A stretch of 64,000 nt of DNA from Xanthomarina maritima (GCF_008084905.1 NZ_VSFC01000023.1:1-64000); one strand, 5' to 3'. Shown: positions 26,517 to 37,923, counted from the first letter of the stretch. Made by a program: numbers and translations. The notes: generated by a model from the letters alone, not told the origin.

Positions 26517-27931
26517 TAATTTATGATGAGTTTGTTGATTTTTTTAGAACTAGTGTCTGATAATAATTCAATTAAATAAAATCCTTTAGCCATATTCTCT
26601 ATAGAAACATTCACAGATGATTCCATGTTTTTAGAAATTGATTTAATTAACTTTCCTTGTAAGTTGTAAATATTGATAGTTTCAATCGATATTTTAGTAT
26701 TGGTAAATTGAATCGTAAATTGATTTGTTGCTGGATTCGGGAAAATTTTAACATCAAACAACGTATTTTCATCAACACTTAAATTAGGCTCATTAATTTT
26801 AAAAATATCTCCAGAATCTATTCCAGCGACATAGATTTCACCTTCAACATCTTCTCCAAAAGCAGTCCATCCATTGCCATTATATGGTTCTGTAAAGGTC
26901 ATATTCCAAGTTCCTTCATCGTTTTCAAGAATTCCAATTTCATCGCTACAATAATCTGCAAAAAAGTATAAGCCATTTAAGTTTGGTTGAGCTGTTCCTC
27001 TATACCTGTAACCACCAGTAATTGAACATTTAAAATTACCACTAGAAGAATGTGTGTAAAAGGCAATTGGAAAAGTTAAATCGTTAGTATTAGCAGGACA
27101 GTCGCCAGAAGTGTTGTAAACTTGATTTCCTTCGTAACATCTCCAGCCATAATTAACACCTGCTTGATCTGACGTTACCATATCAATTTCTTCTATTTGA
27201 CCTTGGCCAACATCGCCAATCCAAAGGTCTTGTGTTTGTCTGTCAAACGAAAATCGCCAAGGATTTCTTAAACCGGAAGCCCATATTTCTGGTAAAGCAT
27301 TAGGTTCTTCAGTATTAGGATAAGGGTTGTCTGCAGGAATAGCATAATTATTCCCACCATCAGAATTATCTACATTTATTCGAAGCATTTTTCCTAGTAA
27401 AGTTGTTAAATCTTGAGCTCGATCTCCAGGGTCACCACCAGAGCCTCCATCACCAAGACCTATATATAGATAGCCATCGTTGCCAAATGCTAAATCTCCG
27501 CCATTATGATTGGAATAAGGTTGTGTTATAGTAAGTAAAATTTCTTCAGTACTATCATCTGCTACGTTAGAATCTGGTGGATTTGTAATAAATCTAGAAA
27601 CAACCGTATTTCCACTATTATTTATATAGTTAACAAAGAAAAAACCATTTGAGTTATATTGAGGGTGGAATGCTAGTCCAAGTAAGCCACGTTCACCACT
27701 ACTTAAAACTCTTGGATCAATATTAATAAAGGGTGTTGCTTCGGTAGTGCCATCAGAATTTACAATTTTAATAATTCCTCCTCTTTCTACAACAAAAAGT
27801 CTACTATCTCCAGCATGTTTTATGCTTACTGGATTTGTAAAGCCAGAAGCAAACATTTCTAATTCTATATCTTGTGAAAATAGAAAATAAGGCAGTAAAA
27901 AAAGGAACAAGAAATTAGTAATTTTTTTCAT
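26516..27931 (-). CDS. Secreted PQQ-type sugar dehydrogenase with T9SS signal
   Basis: 471 residues. A signal peptide (1-19, ending LFSQ) is followed by a six-bladed propeller of the glucose/sorbosone dehydrogenase family: GFTNPVSIKHAGDSRLFVVERGG, RGLLGLAFHPQYNSNGFFFVNY, NHNGGDLAFGNDGYLYIGLGDGG, and GLRNPWRFSFDRQTQDLWIGDVGQ across its turns. The C-terminus, from about 395, is a type A T9SS sorting domain (VKIFPNPATNQFTI ending KLIIN). The product should therefore be exported across the outer membrane. Sugar specificity is unknown. It overlaps the downstream methylase by one base. Confidence 0.9.
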   Translation of the reverse strand: MKKITNFLFLFLLPYFLFSQDIELEMFASGFTNPVSIKHAGDSRLFVVERGGIIKIVNSDGTTEATPFINIDPRVLSSGERGLLGLAFHPQYNSNGFFFVNYINNSGNTVVSRFITNPPDSNVADDSTEEILLTITQPYSNHNGGDLAFGNDGYLYIGLGDGGSGGDPGDRAQDLTTLLGKMLRINVDNSDGGNNYAIPADNPYPNTEEPNALPEIWASGLRNPWRFSFDRQTQDLWIGDVGQGQIEEIDMVTSDQAGVNYGWRCYEGNQVYNTSGDCPANTNDLTFPIAFYTHSSSGNFKCSITGGYRYRGTAQPNLNGLYFFADYCSDEIGILENDEGTWNMTFTEPYNGNGWTAFGEDVEGEIYVAGIDSGDIFKINEPNLSVDENTLFDVKIFPNPATNQFTIQFTNTKISIETINIYNLQGKLIKSISKNMESSVNVSIENMAKGFYLIELLSDTSSKKINKLIIN

Positions 27932-28002
27932 TTTGATTGTTTTGATGAATTTTAGTACAAATTACAAAAAAACAAGTAGAATACTAAATTTATGAATTTC
28001 AA

Positions 28003-28458
28003 TTAATTAAGTAGTTTTTTTGCAATTTCAGTGCAAGCTTCATCTAACATTTTATAAGTGCTTTCAAAGCCCTGAATGCCACTAGTATAAGGGTCTGGTA
28101 CATCATAATCCTGATCAGGGTATATTTCATTAAGAATCATTTTAACTTTTTCAATGTCCTTTTCGTTTCTGGCTAAACGTATAACATTTTCATAGTTAGA
28201 GCTGTCCATGACATAGATAACATCAAATGTTTCAAAATCAGTATTAGAGAATTGTCTGCCTCTTTGATTTGAAATATCTAAGCCATATTTTTTGGCAACT
28301 TTAATAGAACGATTATCTGGTGAACTTCCAATATGATAGTCTCCTGTTCCAGCAGAATCTATAGTAAAACTGTCTGAAGGTAATTTGGATTTTAGTATAC
28401 CTTCAGCTAATGGCGAACGGCAAATGTTGCCCAAGCAGACCATTAGTATTTTAGTCAT
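28003..28458 (-). CDS. Low-molecular-weight protein-tyrosine-phosphatase
   Basis: 151 residues, normal for the family. The phosphate loop is MVCLGNICRSPLAEG (C-x5-R-S: Cys8 with Arg14). The general acid Asp is in VPDPYTSG (about 121-128). Could act on tyrosine-phosphorylated envelope proteins; the arsenate-reductase relatives share the fold but not the DPY block. It starts 12 bp after dnaA and probably shares its transcript. Confidence 0.92.
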   Translation of the reverse strand: MTKILMVCLGNICRSPLAEGILKSKLPSDSFTIDSAGTGDYHIGSSPDNRSIKVAKKYGLDISNQRGRQFSNTDFETFDVIYVMDSSNYENVIRLARNEKDIEKVKMILNEIYPDQDYDVPDPYTSGIQGFESTYKMLDEACTEIAKKLLN

Positions 28459-28470
28459 AATTAAATAAAT

Positions 28471-29898
28471 TTATACAGATAGCTTTTTAGATAAATCTTC
28501 AACGTATTTTCTAAATTGTTTATCTGTTGAAGTTAAGTTGTCTACTGTTTTGCATGCATGTAATACAGTTGCGTGATCTCTTTTTCCTATTTGAGAACCA
28601 ATGCTAGCTAAAGAGGCTTTGGTTAGCTTTTTAGCAAAAAACATAGCTAATTGTCTAGCTTGAACGATGTGGCGTTTTCTAGTTTTAGATTGTAAAGTGT
28701 CTATATCCATTTGGAAGTAATCTGAAACTACTTTCTGAATATAATCTATAGAAACTTCACGCTTCGTATTTTTAACAAATTTCTCAACCACTTGTTTCGC
28801 TAACTCAATGGTAATTTCTTTTTTGTTAAAAGAGGATTGCGCAATTAATGAGATGATAGCGCCTTCTAATTCACGAATATTAGATTTAATATTCTTGGCT
28901 ACATATTCAACAATATCATCAGGCATTTCAACGCCATCACGATATAATTTGTTTTTTAAGATAGATACACGTGTTTCAAAATCTGGACTTTGCAATTCTG
29001 CAGATAGTCCCCATTTAAATCTAGATAATAAACGTTGCTCAATATCTTGCATGTCTACAGGAGCTTTATCACTAGTTAAAATAACTTGCTTTCCATTTTG
29101 ATGTAAATGGTTGAAAATATGGAAGAATACATCTTGAGTACCAGTTTTTCCTGAAAGGAACTGAACATCATCAATAATAAGTATATCTATTATTTGATAA
29201 AAATGTATAAAATCGTTTCTGTTATTCTTTTTTACAGAATCTATATATTGTTGTGTAAACTTTTCAGCTGAAATGTATAAAACTGTTTTCTCTGGATATT
29301 TATCTTTAATATCCACGCCAATAGCGTGAGCTAAATGTGTTTTTCCTAATCCAACACCACCAAAAATTAAAAGAGGATTGAATGATGTCCCTCCTGGTTT
29401 TGATGCCACAGCTAATCCTGCGCTTCTGGCTAATCTGTTAGAGTCTCCTTCTAAAAAGTTTTCAAAATTATAATTAGGATTTAATTGAGATTCAATTTTT
29501 ACATTTCTAATACCTGGAATTACAAACGGATTACGTAATTCTGGGCTTTTATTGTTTAAAGGAATATCTACATCCTGAGCTTTTACAGCTGATCTATTAG
29601 AACTTGGAATTCTCTCAGTAAAAGGTTGTTTGTTGCCATAGGTGTTTTCCATTTTAATAATGTAAACAAGTTTGGCAGTTTCGCCTAGTTCTTTTGTAAG
29701 AGCAACTTTAAGTATTTTAACATAGTGTTCTTCGAGCCATTCATAAAAGAATTTACTAGGCACTTGAATGCTTAAAGAATTTTCTGAAAGTTTTACTGCT
29801 AAAATGGGTTCAAACCATGTTTTGTAGGCTTGTGGCTGAATGTTATCCTTTATGAAGTCAAGACAATTATTCCATACCGTTTGCGCAGTTACACTCAT
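28471..29898 (-). CDS. dnaA: Chromosomal replication initiator DnaA
   Basis: AAA+ ATPase that unwinds oriC. It is 475 residues in four domains: domain I 1-85 (VWNNCLDFIKDNIQPQAYKTW), a short linker 85-145, the ATPase with Walker A GGVGLGKTH at 180-188 and Walker B IDILIIDDVQFL near 235-245, and a C-terminal helix-turn-helix with the DnaA signature GKRDHATVLHACKTV near 445-459. The neighbours are not dnaN/recF, so gene order gives no origin. I see no DnaA boxes in the 184-bp upstream spacer. Confidence 0.97.
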   Translation of the reverse strand: MSVTAQTVWNNCLDFIKDNIQPQAYKTWFEPILAVKLSENSLSIQVPSKFFYEWLEEHYVKILKVALTKELGETAKLVYIIKMENTYGNKQPFTERIPSSNRSAVKAQDVDIPLNNKSPELRNPFVIPGIRNVKIESQLNPNYNFENFLEGDSNRLARSAGLAVASKPGGTSFNPLLIFGGVGLGKTHLAHAIGVDIKDKYPEKTVLYISAEKFTQQYIDSVKKNNRNDFIHFYQIIDILIIDDVQFLSGKTGTQDVFFHIFNHLHQNGKQVILTSDKAPVDMQDIEQRLLSRFKWGLSAELQSPDFETRVSILKNKLYRDGVEMPDDIVEYVAKNIKSNIRELEGAIISLIAQSSFNKKEITIELAKQVVEKFVKNTKREVSIDYIQKVVSDYFQMDIDTLQSKTRKRHIVQARQLAMFFAKKLTKASLASIGSQIGKRDHATVLHACKTVDNLTSTDKQFRKYVEDLSKKLSV

Positions 29899-30082
29899 TA
29901 TTGATTTTAAAATTTACTAGTTAGTTACTGTAAGAGAAATGGAATTCTCTTGATGATTTTATAGCTTGACAAATATGTGAACAAAATTCTTAAAAAAAAA
30001 ATCAAATGCTATTGAATTTAAAGAATTTTTTTTGCATGTTTAAAGCATTGCCTAAACTACAAAAAATAATTCTAAATACGTT
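29899..30082. other. Divergent spacer between dnaA and thioesterase gene
   Basis: A very AT-rich 184 bp with A and T runs. A near-consensus CATATTTG (minus strand, 29970-29977) could be the dnaA -7 box, 72 bp upstream of the ATG. A 6-bp dyad AGAGAA/TTCTCT lies between it and the gene. No TTATCCACA-type DnaA box is visible. Confidence 0.4.
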
Positions 30083-30481
30083 ATGATTTTCGATGAAATA
30101 CCAATAAGAGTGAGATATGGTGAAACAGACCAAATGAGAGTTGTTCATCATGGTAATTATGCGTTATACTTAGAAATGGGTAGGACAGAATGGTTACGAA
30201 AAATAGGAATTTCATATAAAGAAATGGAAGATGACGGTGTGATGTTGCCTGTAATTTCTATGAGTTTAAATTTCAAAAAGTCAGCTGTTTATGATGAGGT
30301 TATTAAAGTGAAAACACAACTAAAAAAAACACCTTCAGTAAGAATAGAATTTGATTACGAAATTACAAATCAAGCTGGAGATATTTTAGTGACAGCAAAT
30401 ACTGTTTTAGCTTTTATTGATATGAAAACTAAAAGACCAATAAAATGTCCAGATTATATTTTTGAAAAATTAGATAATTAA
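30083..30481 (+). CDS. Acyl-CoA thioesterase, YbgC/FadM-type hotdog
   Basis: 132 residues, single hotdog domain. The active-site pattern YGETDQMRVVHHGNYALYLEMGRTEWLR (Tyr-x-x-x-Asp-x-x-x-x-x-His-x-x-Tyr, about 12-39) is that of 4-hydroxybenzoyl-CoA thioesterase/YbgC enzymes. It hydrolyses acyl-CoA thioesters in the cytoplasm; chain length unknown. Its stop overlaps that of the convergent YigZ gene by 4 bp. Confidence 0.9.
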   Translation: MIFDEIPIRVRYGETDQMRVVHHGNYALYLEMGRTEWLRKIGISYKEMEDDGVMLPVISMSLNFKKSAVYDEVIKVKTQLKKTPSVRIEFDYEITNQAGDILVTANTVLAFIDMKTKRPIKCPDYIFEKLDN

Positions 30482-31095
30482 TTTTCTAATTCATTTATTT
30501 TAACTTCAAAGATGGAATTAAAAGTATTGTAGATGTTTAAACTGTCTTTTAACCTAACAGAAATTATTATATTACAATCTAATTCTAAAGTCTGATCGAT
30601 TACTTTCAAATTCTTTTCTTTAATTACACGCATTACTTTATTCATGTTTTTGTAATCAAAGCGTATTTCAAATTGCTTGTTAATAGTTCGAGTTACAATC
30701 TTAGAAGCTTCTAATGCCATTTGAGCCGATGTTTTATAAGCGTTTATTAATCCACCAACACCAAGTTTTACTCCTCCAAAATATCTTATAACAACAATTA
30801 AAATATTGGTAACTTCAAAAGATTGGATTTGCCCATAAATAGGCATTCCAGCACTATTGTTTGGTTCTCCATCATCATTTGCTCTAAATTGTATGTTGTT
30901 TTTATCTGTGCCAAGTTGATAGGCATAACACCAATGTCTAGCTGAATGATGTTGTTTTTTTAATTCGTCTAAATGATCTTTTATAGCATCTTCATTTAAA
31001 ACTGGAATTGCATAGCCAAAAAACTTGCTGTTTTTATCTTTATAAAGTACTTCTTTTGAAGCTTTTGAAATTGTATTAAATGTGTCTTTAATCAT
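30478..31095 (-). CDS. YigZ/IMPACT family protein
   Basis: 205 residues. The N-terminal UPF0029 (IMPACT) domain is unmistakable: SKFFGYAIPV, then HHSARHWCYAYQLG, NDDGEPNNSAGMPI and IVVIRYFGGVKLGVGGLINAY. A ferredoxin-like C-terminal domain follows. Its molecular role in bacteria is not settled; the eukaryotic relative regulates GCN2. It is last in a tight minus-strand cluster (ribD, HAD, EamA, yigZ) with overlapping or abutting genes. Confidence 0.9.
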   Translation of the reverse strand: MIKDTFNTISKASKEVLYKDKNSKFFGYAIPVLNEDAIKDHLDELKKQHHSARHWCYAYQLGTDKNNIQFRANDDGEPNNSAGMPIYGQIQSFEVTNILIVVIRYFGGVKLGVGGLINAYKTSAQMALEASKIVTRTINKQFEIRFDYKNMNKVMRVIKEKNLKVIDQTLELDCNIIISVRLKDSLNIYNTFNSIFEVKINELEN

Positions 31096-31958
31096 TAGGA
31101 TAAAGTTACTAATAGTATAGAAATGATTGCAAAACTAACACCTATCCAATTTTTAATAGATAATTTTTCTTTAAATAAAATAAGCCCAACTAAAGAAGAT
31201 AACATAACTATAGCCACATTATTGACTGTAAAAATAGTAGAGCTTTCAATAGAGTCGTTATCTAAAGCTTTTAAAATATAATAAATAGAAACATAATTTA
31301 CAATGCCTAAAACAGTTCCACCAATAAGACTTTGTGGATTGAATTTGAATTCTTTTTTTAAGGTTTTATATAGAAGAATACACAACCCAATACAAGCTGC
31401 AAAACAAAATATAGTTGCTGAAAATATGGGAATACCATTTTCTGAAACATAAGTAGTTTCAAGATATTTTATGGATGTGTCTATAATTCCTGAACCTAAA
31501 AATAAGATAAAAGGAAGTAGGATACTGTTCTTTAAATGAATGTTTGAATTTGGCTTAATGGATACAAAATAAACAGCTAAAAGAGCTAATAAAATTCCAA
31601 TTATTTTTTGAATTCCAGTGCTTTCTCCATACATATATATCCCAAAAAACACAGGAATAATGACACTCATTTTTGTTGCTACAGAAGCCACAGAAATGCC
31701 ATTTTGTTGAGCAGTAATGGCCATAACATTAAAGATGAATATAAATAGAAAACCCAAAGCAATGGCTCCAAAAAACCATTTTTCTTGAGTTATTTCGGTT
31801 ATGTCAATAGGTTTGCAATAAGTAACAATTCCGCATAAACAAGCAACAATATAATTAAACACAATAGCTTGAAGCGTATTGACTTTAAATCTGTCAAATA
31901 GTTTAAAGATTAAAAAAATAAATGTAGAAGCTAGGATGCTTAATAATAGATATATCAA
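31095..31958 (-). CDS. EamA/DMT-family transporter
   Basis: 287 residues with about ten membrane helices as two EamA repeats (first from residue 1, second from about 150, each opening with a hydrophobic helix such as ILLPFILFLGSGIIDTSIKYLE). The second-half motif FTVNNVAIVMLSSLVGLILFKEKLSIKNWIGV, read across its turns, is typical. Probably an inner-membrane exporter of a small metabolite; substrate unknown. It abuts yigZ and overlaps the HAD gene by 4 bp. Confidence 0.88.
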   Translation of the reverse strand: MIYLLLSILASTFIFLIFKLFDRFKVNTLQAIVFNYIVACLCGIVTYCKPIDITEITQEKWFFGAIALGFLFIFIFNVMAITAQQNGISVASVATKMSVIIPVFFGIYMYGESTGIQKIIGILLALLAVYFVSIKPNSNIHLKNSILLPFILFLGSGIIDTSIKYLETTYVSENGIPIFSATIFCFAACIGLCILLYKTLKKEFKFNPQSLIGGTVLGIVNYVSIYYILKALDNDSIESSTIFTVNNVAIVMLSSLVGLILFKEKLSIKNWIGVSFAIISILLVTLS

Positions 31959-32566
31959 AAGAGCTCTTCTTTAATAGTGAATAAATCTACAATATCTTGA
32001 GTGGTTTCATCAATATTCCAAACATTGATTCCAAGTTTTTTTGCAGCTTCGGTATTTTCAATAGTGTCGTCAATAAATAAACAGTCTTCTGGTTTTAGAT
32101 TGTTTTCCTTTAAAACGAAGTTATAAATACTTGCTTCTGGTTTTCGTAATTGGATTTCATGAGACAAGTAAAACTTATGAAAGCAGCATTTAAATTCATC
32201 ATAAAAAGTAACTCTCTCTTTAATCAAATTTATATGAAGCGAATTGGTGTTGCTTAATAAAATAAGCTGATATTTTTTTTCTGATGCTAGTTTTTTTATA
32301 AATTCTAAACGATATTCTGGAAAATCTTTTATAATATAATTCCAAGCATAGAGTATTTCATCTACATCTAAATAGGGAAAATTTTCTAAATAAAAATCTA
32401 AAAACTCTTCAGTTGAAATCAAGCCTTGTTCGTAAAAAGCGTTAAACGCAATCATTTCTTCAGAAAAAACATCTAATTTAAATATATCAAGAGCATGTTT
32501 CATTGCGCCTTTTTTGTCTAAGTTAATAAAGACATCTCCAAAATCGAATATTAGAGTTTTAATCAT
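31955..32566 (-). CDS. HAD-superfamily phosphatase
   Basis: 203 residues. Motif I, IFDFGDVFINLDKKG, has Gly in place of the second Asp of DxD, a form that occurs in YihX/epoxide-hydrolase-like HADs. Motif II is LLSNTNSLH, motif III is the Lys in LRKPEASIYNFVL, and motif IV is CLFIDDTIENTEAAKKLG. A four-helix cap lies between. It may dephosphorylate a riboflavin-pathway intermediate, given that it follows ribD with an 8-bp overlap, but this is inference. Confidence 0.88.
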   Translation of the reverse strand: MIKTLIFDFGDVFINLDKKGAMKHALDIFKLDVFSEEMIAFNAFYEQGLISTEEFLDFYLENFPYLDVDEILYAWNYIIKDFPEYRLEFIKKLASEKKYQLILLSNTNSLHINLIKERVTFYDEFKCCFHKFYLSHEIQLRKPEASIYNFVLKENNLKPEDCLFIDDTIENTEAAKKLGINVWNIDETTQDIVDLFTIKEELF

Positions 32567-33563
32567 TCAAGTAAATTTTTAAAGAATCTTCTAACATATT
32601 AGACTCTTGAATTAGTTTTCCTTTAAAAAGAGGTGCTTTAATGCCCTTTTTAAATTCTGTATCTCCTGTAAAGACTCTTGCTTCATCCCAAAGATTTTCG
32701 TCAATAAATGTTTGAAGCGTTTTAGAGCCTCCTTCTATAATTACAGATTGAATGTCTTTATTATGGAGTAATTTGCAAATTTGGAAAGCCACATTATTAG
32801 AGACATCTATCTCTTTTTCTGAAATAACGAATGTTTCAGCTTGATTATTAAAGATGTTATAATCTTTAGAAAGCATTTTCGTTTTATCTAAAACAATTCG
32901 TATTGGATTTTTTCCAGTCCAATCTCTAACAGTTAAACTTGGATTGTCTTCCTTGACTGTGTTTGTTCCAACCAATATAGCTTGTTCTTCTGTTCGCCAT
33001 TTATGGGCTAATTGTCTGGATATTTCATTGGAGATCCAAACAGGTTTTTTTTTAATTTTTATTTCTGGAGCAATAAATCCATCTAGTGTTTCTGCCCATT
33101 TTAAAATAATATACGGTCTTTTTTTATTGTGAAAAGTAAAAAAACGGTTATGATGCTTCTTACATTCATCTTCTAAAACACCAACAATAACGTTGCAACC
33201 TGAATTTTTAAGTTTCTTGATACCTTCTCCAGACACTTTACTATGTGTGTCTGTGGTTCCAATTATCACTTGAGGAATATGGTGTTTAATAATTAAATCA
33301 CTGCATGGTGGAGTTTTTCCAAAATGGCTACATGGTTCTAATGTAACATAAAGAGTAGCCTCGTTAAGTAAAGATTTAATTGTAACAGATTCAATTGCAT
33401 TTACTTCAGCATGATTCCCACCATAAGGACTTGTAAAGCCTTCCCCTATAATTTTGTTATTATGTACAATAACACAGCCAACCATAGGGTTTGGAGCTGT
33501 AGTTCCTAGTCCATTTTTGGCGATTTCTATACAACGTTTTATGTATTTTTCATGTATCTTCAC
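32559..33563 (-). CDS. ribD: Bifunctional riboflavin deaminase/reductase RibD
   Basis: Second and third steps of riboflavin synthesis: pyrimidine deamination, then ribosyl side-chain reduction. It is 334 residues. The deaminase has the zinc site HAEVNAIES (His-Ala-Glu) and TLEPCSHFGKTPPCSD (two Cys). The reductase begins around 145 (YIILKWAETLDGFIAP) with VGTNTVKEDNPSLTVR and IIEGGSKTLQTFIDENLWDEARVF. Other rib genes are not in the window. It heads the minus-strand cluster that continues to yigZ. Confidence 0.95.
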   Translation of the reverse strand: MKIHEKYIKRCIEIAKNGLGTTAPNPMVGCVIVHNNKIIGEGFTSPYGGNHAEVNAIESVTIKSLLNEATLYVTLEPCSHFGKTPPCSDLIIKHHIPQVIIGTTDTHSKVSGEGIKKLKNSGCNVIVGVLEDECKKHHNRFFTFHNKKRPYIILKWAETLDGFIAPEIKIKKKPVWISNEISRQLAHKWRTEEQAILVGTNTVKEDNPSLTVRDWTGKNPIRIVLDKTKMLSKDYNIFNNQAETFVISEKEIDVSNNVAFQICKLLHNKDIQSVIIEGGSKTLQTFIDENLWDEARVFTGDTEFKKGIKAPLFKGKLIQESNMLEDSLKIYLND

Positions 33564-33586
33564 AGGCGTAAAAATAAGATAATAAA

Positions 33587-34078
33587 GTGAGCAATAATAA
33601 TATTGTAATTAGAGAAATAATATCAGAAGACAATATCCAAATTGCAAAAGTAATTCGTGATGTTTTAATTGAATTTGGCGTGCCCAAAGTTGGTACTGCC
33701 TATGCAGATGTTTCATTAGATAAAATGGCTGAAACTTATAATGGAAAAAAGTCAGTTTATTTTGTAATTGATAATGATGGTAAAATAATAGGAGGAGCAG
33801 GAATAGCTCCATTAGATAACTATGAAGGCAATGTATGTGAGCTTCAAAAAATGTATTTTTTACCAGAAGCTAGAGGAGTGGGTTTAGGTAAAAGAATGAT
33901 GGAAACCTGTCTTAAAAGAGCAAAAAATTTTGGTTTTGAAAAATGTTATTTAGAAACCATGCCATATATGGTTGATGCTAAAAAATTGTACGCTAAAGTT
34001 GGATTTGAATCTTTAGATAAACCTATGGGAAACACTGGTCATTATTCTTGTAATGTTTGGATGATTAAAGAATTATGA
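33587..34078 (+). CDS. GNAT-family N-acetyltransferase
   Basis: 163 residues starting at GTG 33587. Acetyl-CoA loop: YFLPEARGVGLGKRMMETCL (about 93-112). Also FEKCYLETMPYMVDAKKLYAKVGF, the usual beta-alpha-beta end. It resembles the MarR-linked or YjgM-like acetyltransferases, but the substrate is unknown. It starts 23 bp from the divergent ribD and overlaps prmC by 4 bp. Confidence 0.85.
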   Translation: MSNNNIVIREIISEDNIQIAKVIRDVLIEFGVPKVGTAYADVSLDKMAETYNGKKSVYFVIDNDGKIIGGAGIAPLDNYEGNVCELQKMYFLPEARGVGLGKRMMETCLKRAKNFGFEKCYLETMPYMVDAKKLYAKVGFESLDKPMGNTGHYSCNVWMIKEL

Positions 34079-34968
34079 GGTTAAAAGATATTAAGGATAT
34101 TTTTCATAAAGAGTTAGATTCCATTTTTGGAGCTAATGAAGTGACTAGTTTTTTTAATATTTTAATTTCTCATTATTTAAAATTAAATAGAATAGCCTTA
34201 GTTCTAGAACCAGATTTAACAATTTCAAAAGACCAAGAACAACCACTTTTTGAAGCACTGAGTAGATTGAAATTGGAAGAACCTGTTCAATATATTATTG
34301 GTGAAACTGAGTTTTTTGGATTGCCATTTAAAGTGAATGAACACACGTTAATTCCAAGACCTGAAACAGAAGAACTCGTTTCTCTCGTTCTTCAAAACGT
34401 CAAAAATCAAAATCTAAATTCAAAAACTATATCGATTTTAGACATTGGAACTGGAACAGGTTGTATTGCTGTTTCATTAGCTAAAAATTTACCTAAGGCA
34501 AATGTTTTTGCATTAGATGTAAGCGAAGAAGCTTTAAAAGTAGCTAGACAAAATGCTGAACTAAGTAAGGTAGATGTAACTTTTATTGAAGCATCAATTC
34601 TAAATATCGAGAATGTCATACAGAGCTTATCTATGCATCTTACAACTTTTCAAAAATTTGACTTCATTGTGTCTAATCCACCTTATGTGAGAAACTTAGA
34701 GAAAATAGAAATAAAGAATAATGTTTTAAAGCATGAACCACATTTGGCATTATTTGTTGAGGATCATAATCCATTGTTATTTTATGAAAGGATATCAGAT
34801 TTTGCTGTTAATAATTTGAAAACGAAGGGTATGCTATTTTTTGAAATTAATCAATATCTTGGCACAGAAACCAAACAACTATTACAAGAAAAAGGTTTTA
34901 CAAATATAGAGTTAAAAACAGATATTTTTGGAAACAATAGGATGTTACAAGGCTTAAAGAATTTTTAA
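34075..34968 (+). CDS. prmC: Peptide chain release factor N5-glutamine methyltransferase
   Basis: Methylates the GGQ glutamine of release factors RF1/RF2. It is 297 residues: an N-terminal helical RF-binding domain (about 1-85, ending with EPVQYIIGETEFFG and LIPRPETEELV), then the Rossmann methyltransferase with SAM loop DIGTGTGCIAVSLA (about 122-135) and the catalytic NPPY in IVSNPPYVRNLE. Middle gene of the GNAT-prmC-ligA run; ligA starts 4 bp later. Confidence 0.95.
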   Translation: MRLKDIKDIFHKELDSIFGANEVTSFFNILISHYLKLNRIALVLEPDLTISKDQEQPLFEALSRLKLEEPVQYIIGETEFFGLPFKVNEHTLIPRPETEELVSLVLQNVKNQNLNSKTISILDIGTGTGCIAVSLAKNLPKANVFALDVSEEALKVARQNAELSKVDVTFIEASILNIENVIQSLSMHLTTFQKFDFIVSNPPYVRNLEKIEIKNNVLKHEPHLALFVEDHNPLLFYERISDFAVNNLKTKGMLFFEINQYLGTETKQLLQEKGFTNIELKTDIFGNNRMLQGLKNF

Positions 34969-34972
34969 TTAA

Positions 34973-36967
<1,995 letters not shown>

Positions 36968-36988
36968 CCAATTAATTGTTTATAAATT

Positions 36989-37017
36989 ATCGCTAAACTG
37001 TATTTTTTATCGATTAA
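36989..37017 (+). promoter_or_regulatory. Direct-repeat element upstream of membrane paralogue A
   Basis: ATCGCTAAA and ATCGATTAA occur 20 bp apart start to start, separated by a T-rich spacer, and end 15 bp before the -7 box. The same arrangement precedes paralogues B and C. Two direct half-sites about two helical turns apart resemble LytTR-type regulator sites, but the protein is unknown. Confidence 0.45.
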
Positions 37018-37032
37018 TTTCAACTTTTAGAA

Positions 37033-37040
37033 TATATTTG
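37033..37040 (+). promoter_or_regulatory. -7 box of membrane paralogue A
   Basis: TATATTTG, exact TAnnTTTG match, without a clear TTG at -33. That would suit an activator-dependent promoter. Confidence 0.55.
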
Positions 37041-37074
37041 TAACAAAATGAGCTTATTATAATTAAATTTAAAT

Positions 37075-37791
37075 TTGAGCTCATATTATGTTATGATTCA
37101 ACTTGTAATTTCAACTTTTATCTTAGAAATTGTTAACTCTAATATTTATGAAGTTTTAGAATTATTAATTGTACCACTTCTAACTATTACTTATTTAATT
37201 AGAATTAAAGACAAGTCTTTATTATTCGCATTATTTCTCGTTACCTATTCAGTTTCTGATTTAATTAATATTATTGATCAAGATAGACTTTATGAGATTA
37301 TATATTTTACATGTAATTGTCTTTATATTTTATCTTATATTTTTTTATTGTTAGAAGTTTTAAAGACTATAAATTTAAAAACCATACTAAAAAGATTTCC
37401 AGCACATTTTATTGTTTTGCTATTATTAAACCTATATATCATTTTCGTAATGGCAACTATAATTAATCCTATAGATTTTGAGACTAATCATCTTAGTCTG
37501 GTAAGGATTATTGAGCATCTTTATAATTTTGTTTTGCTGTCTTTACTTAGTATGTCCTTTTTAAATTATTTATTACATGAAGACACAAAATCACTTCTAA
37601 TGTTTTGTGGTTGTTTAGCTATAACTTTTTCAGAGTTATTGCTTATAGGTTATTATTATTTATCAGAACAAATGCTTGCTTTAGGTTTTGTTTCTACATT
37701 ACTTAATATTTGCGCTTTTATTTTATTCTATTATCAATCTACACTAAAACCTAAAGCTAATAACTCGAATAGCTTAGCAAATAAGGAATAA
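37075..37791 (+). CDS. YhhN-like membrane protein A
   Basis: About 232-238 residues with seven or eight membrane helices. Start is either TTG 37075 or, more likely, ATG 37093 (MIQLVISTFILEIVN). Landmarks shared with the two genes that follow: LIVPLLTITYLI in helix 2, NCLYILSYIFLLLEVLK in the middle, a short HEDTKSLLMFCGCLAITFSELLLIGYYY segment read across its turn, and a final LNICAFILFYY. These align with the YhhN/TMEM86 (lysoplasmalogenase-like) pattern but are divergent; the family histidines and aspartates are mostly absent. First of three tandem paralogues; function unknown. Confidence 0.6.
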   Translation: MSSYYVMIQLVISTFILEIVNSNIYEVLELLIVPLLTITYLIRIKDKSLLFALFLVTYSVSDLINIIDQDRLYEIIYFTCNCLYILSYIFLLLEVLKTINLKTILKRFPAHFIVLLLLNLYIIFVMATIINPIDFETNHLSLVRIIEHLYNFVLLSLLSMSFLNYLLHEDTKSLLMFCGCLAITFSELLLIGYYYLSEQMLALGFVSTLLNICAFILFYYQSTLKPKANNSNSLANKE

Positions 37792-37879
37792 TCTATTTTA
37801 TGTTTTATTTAAAGTTCAAGATTTTTTAATTATAAGAAGAAAGATTATTATTTAGAATTAATTCAAATAATCATGTTGC

Positions 37880-37909
37880 ATCGTTAAAGTGTATGTTTTT
37901 ATCGTTTAA
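37880..37909 (+). promoter_or_regulatory. Direct-repeat element upstream of membrane paralogue B
   Basis: ATCGTTAAA and ATCGTTTAA, 21 bp apart start to start, with T-rich spacer, 14 bp before the -7 box. This is the best-conserved copy of the element. Confidence 0.5.
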
Positions 37910-37923
37910 ATGAAATATTTGTG

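Noticed and set aside
29899-30082. Replication origin beside dnaA
   Set aside because: No DnaA boxes are visible and the usual dnaN/recF neighbours are absent; the A/T runs are normal for spacers in this genome.
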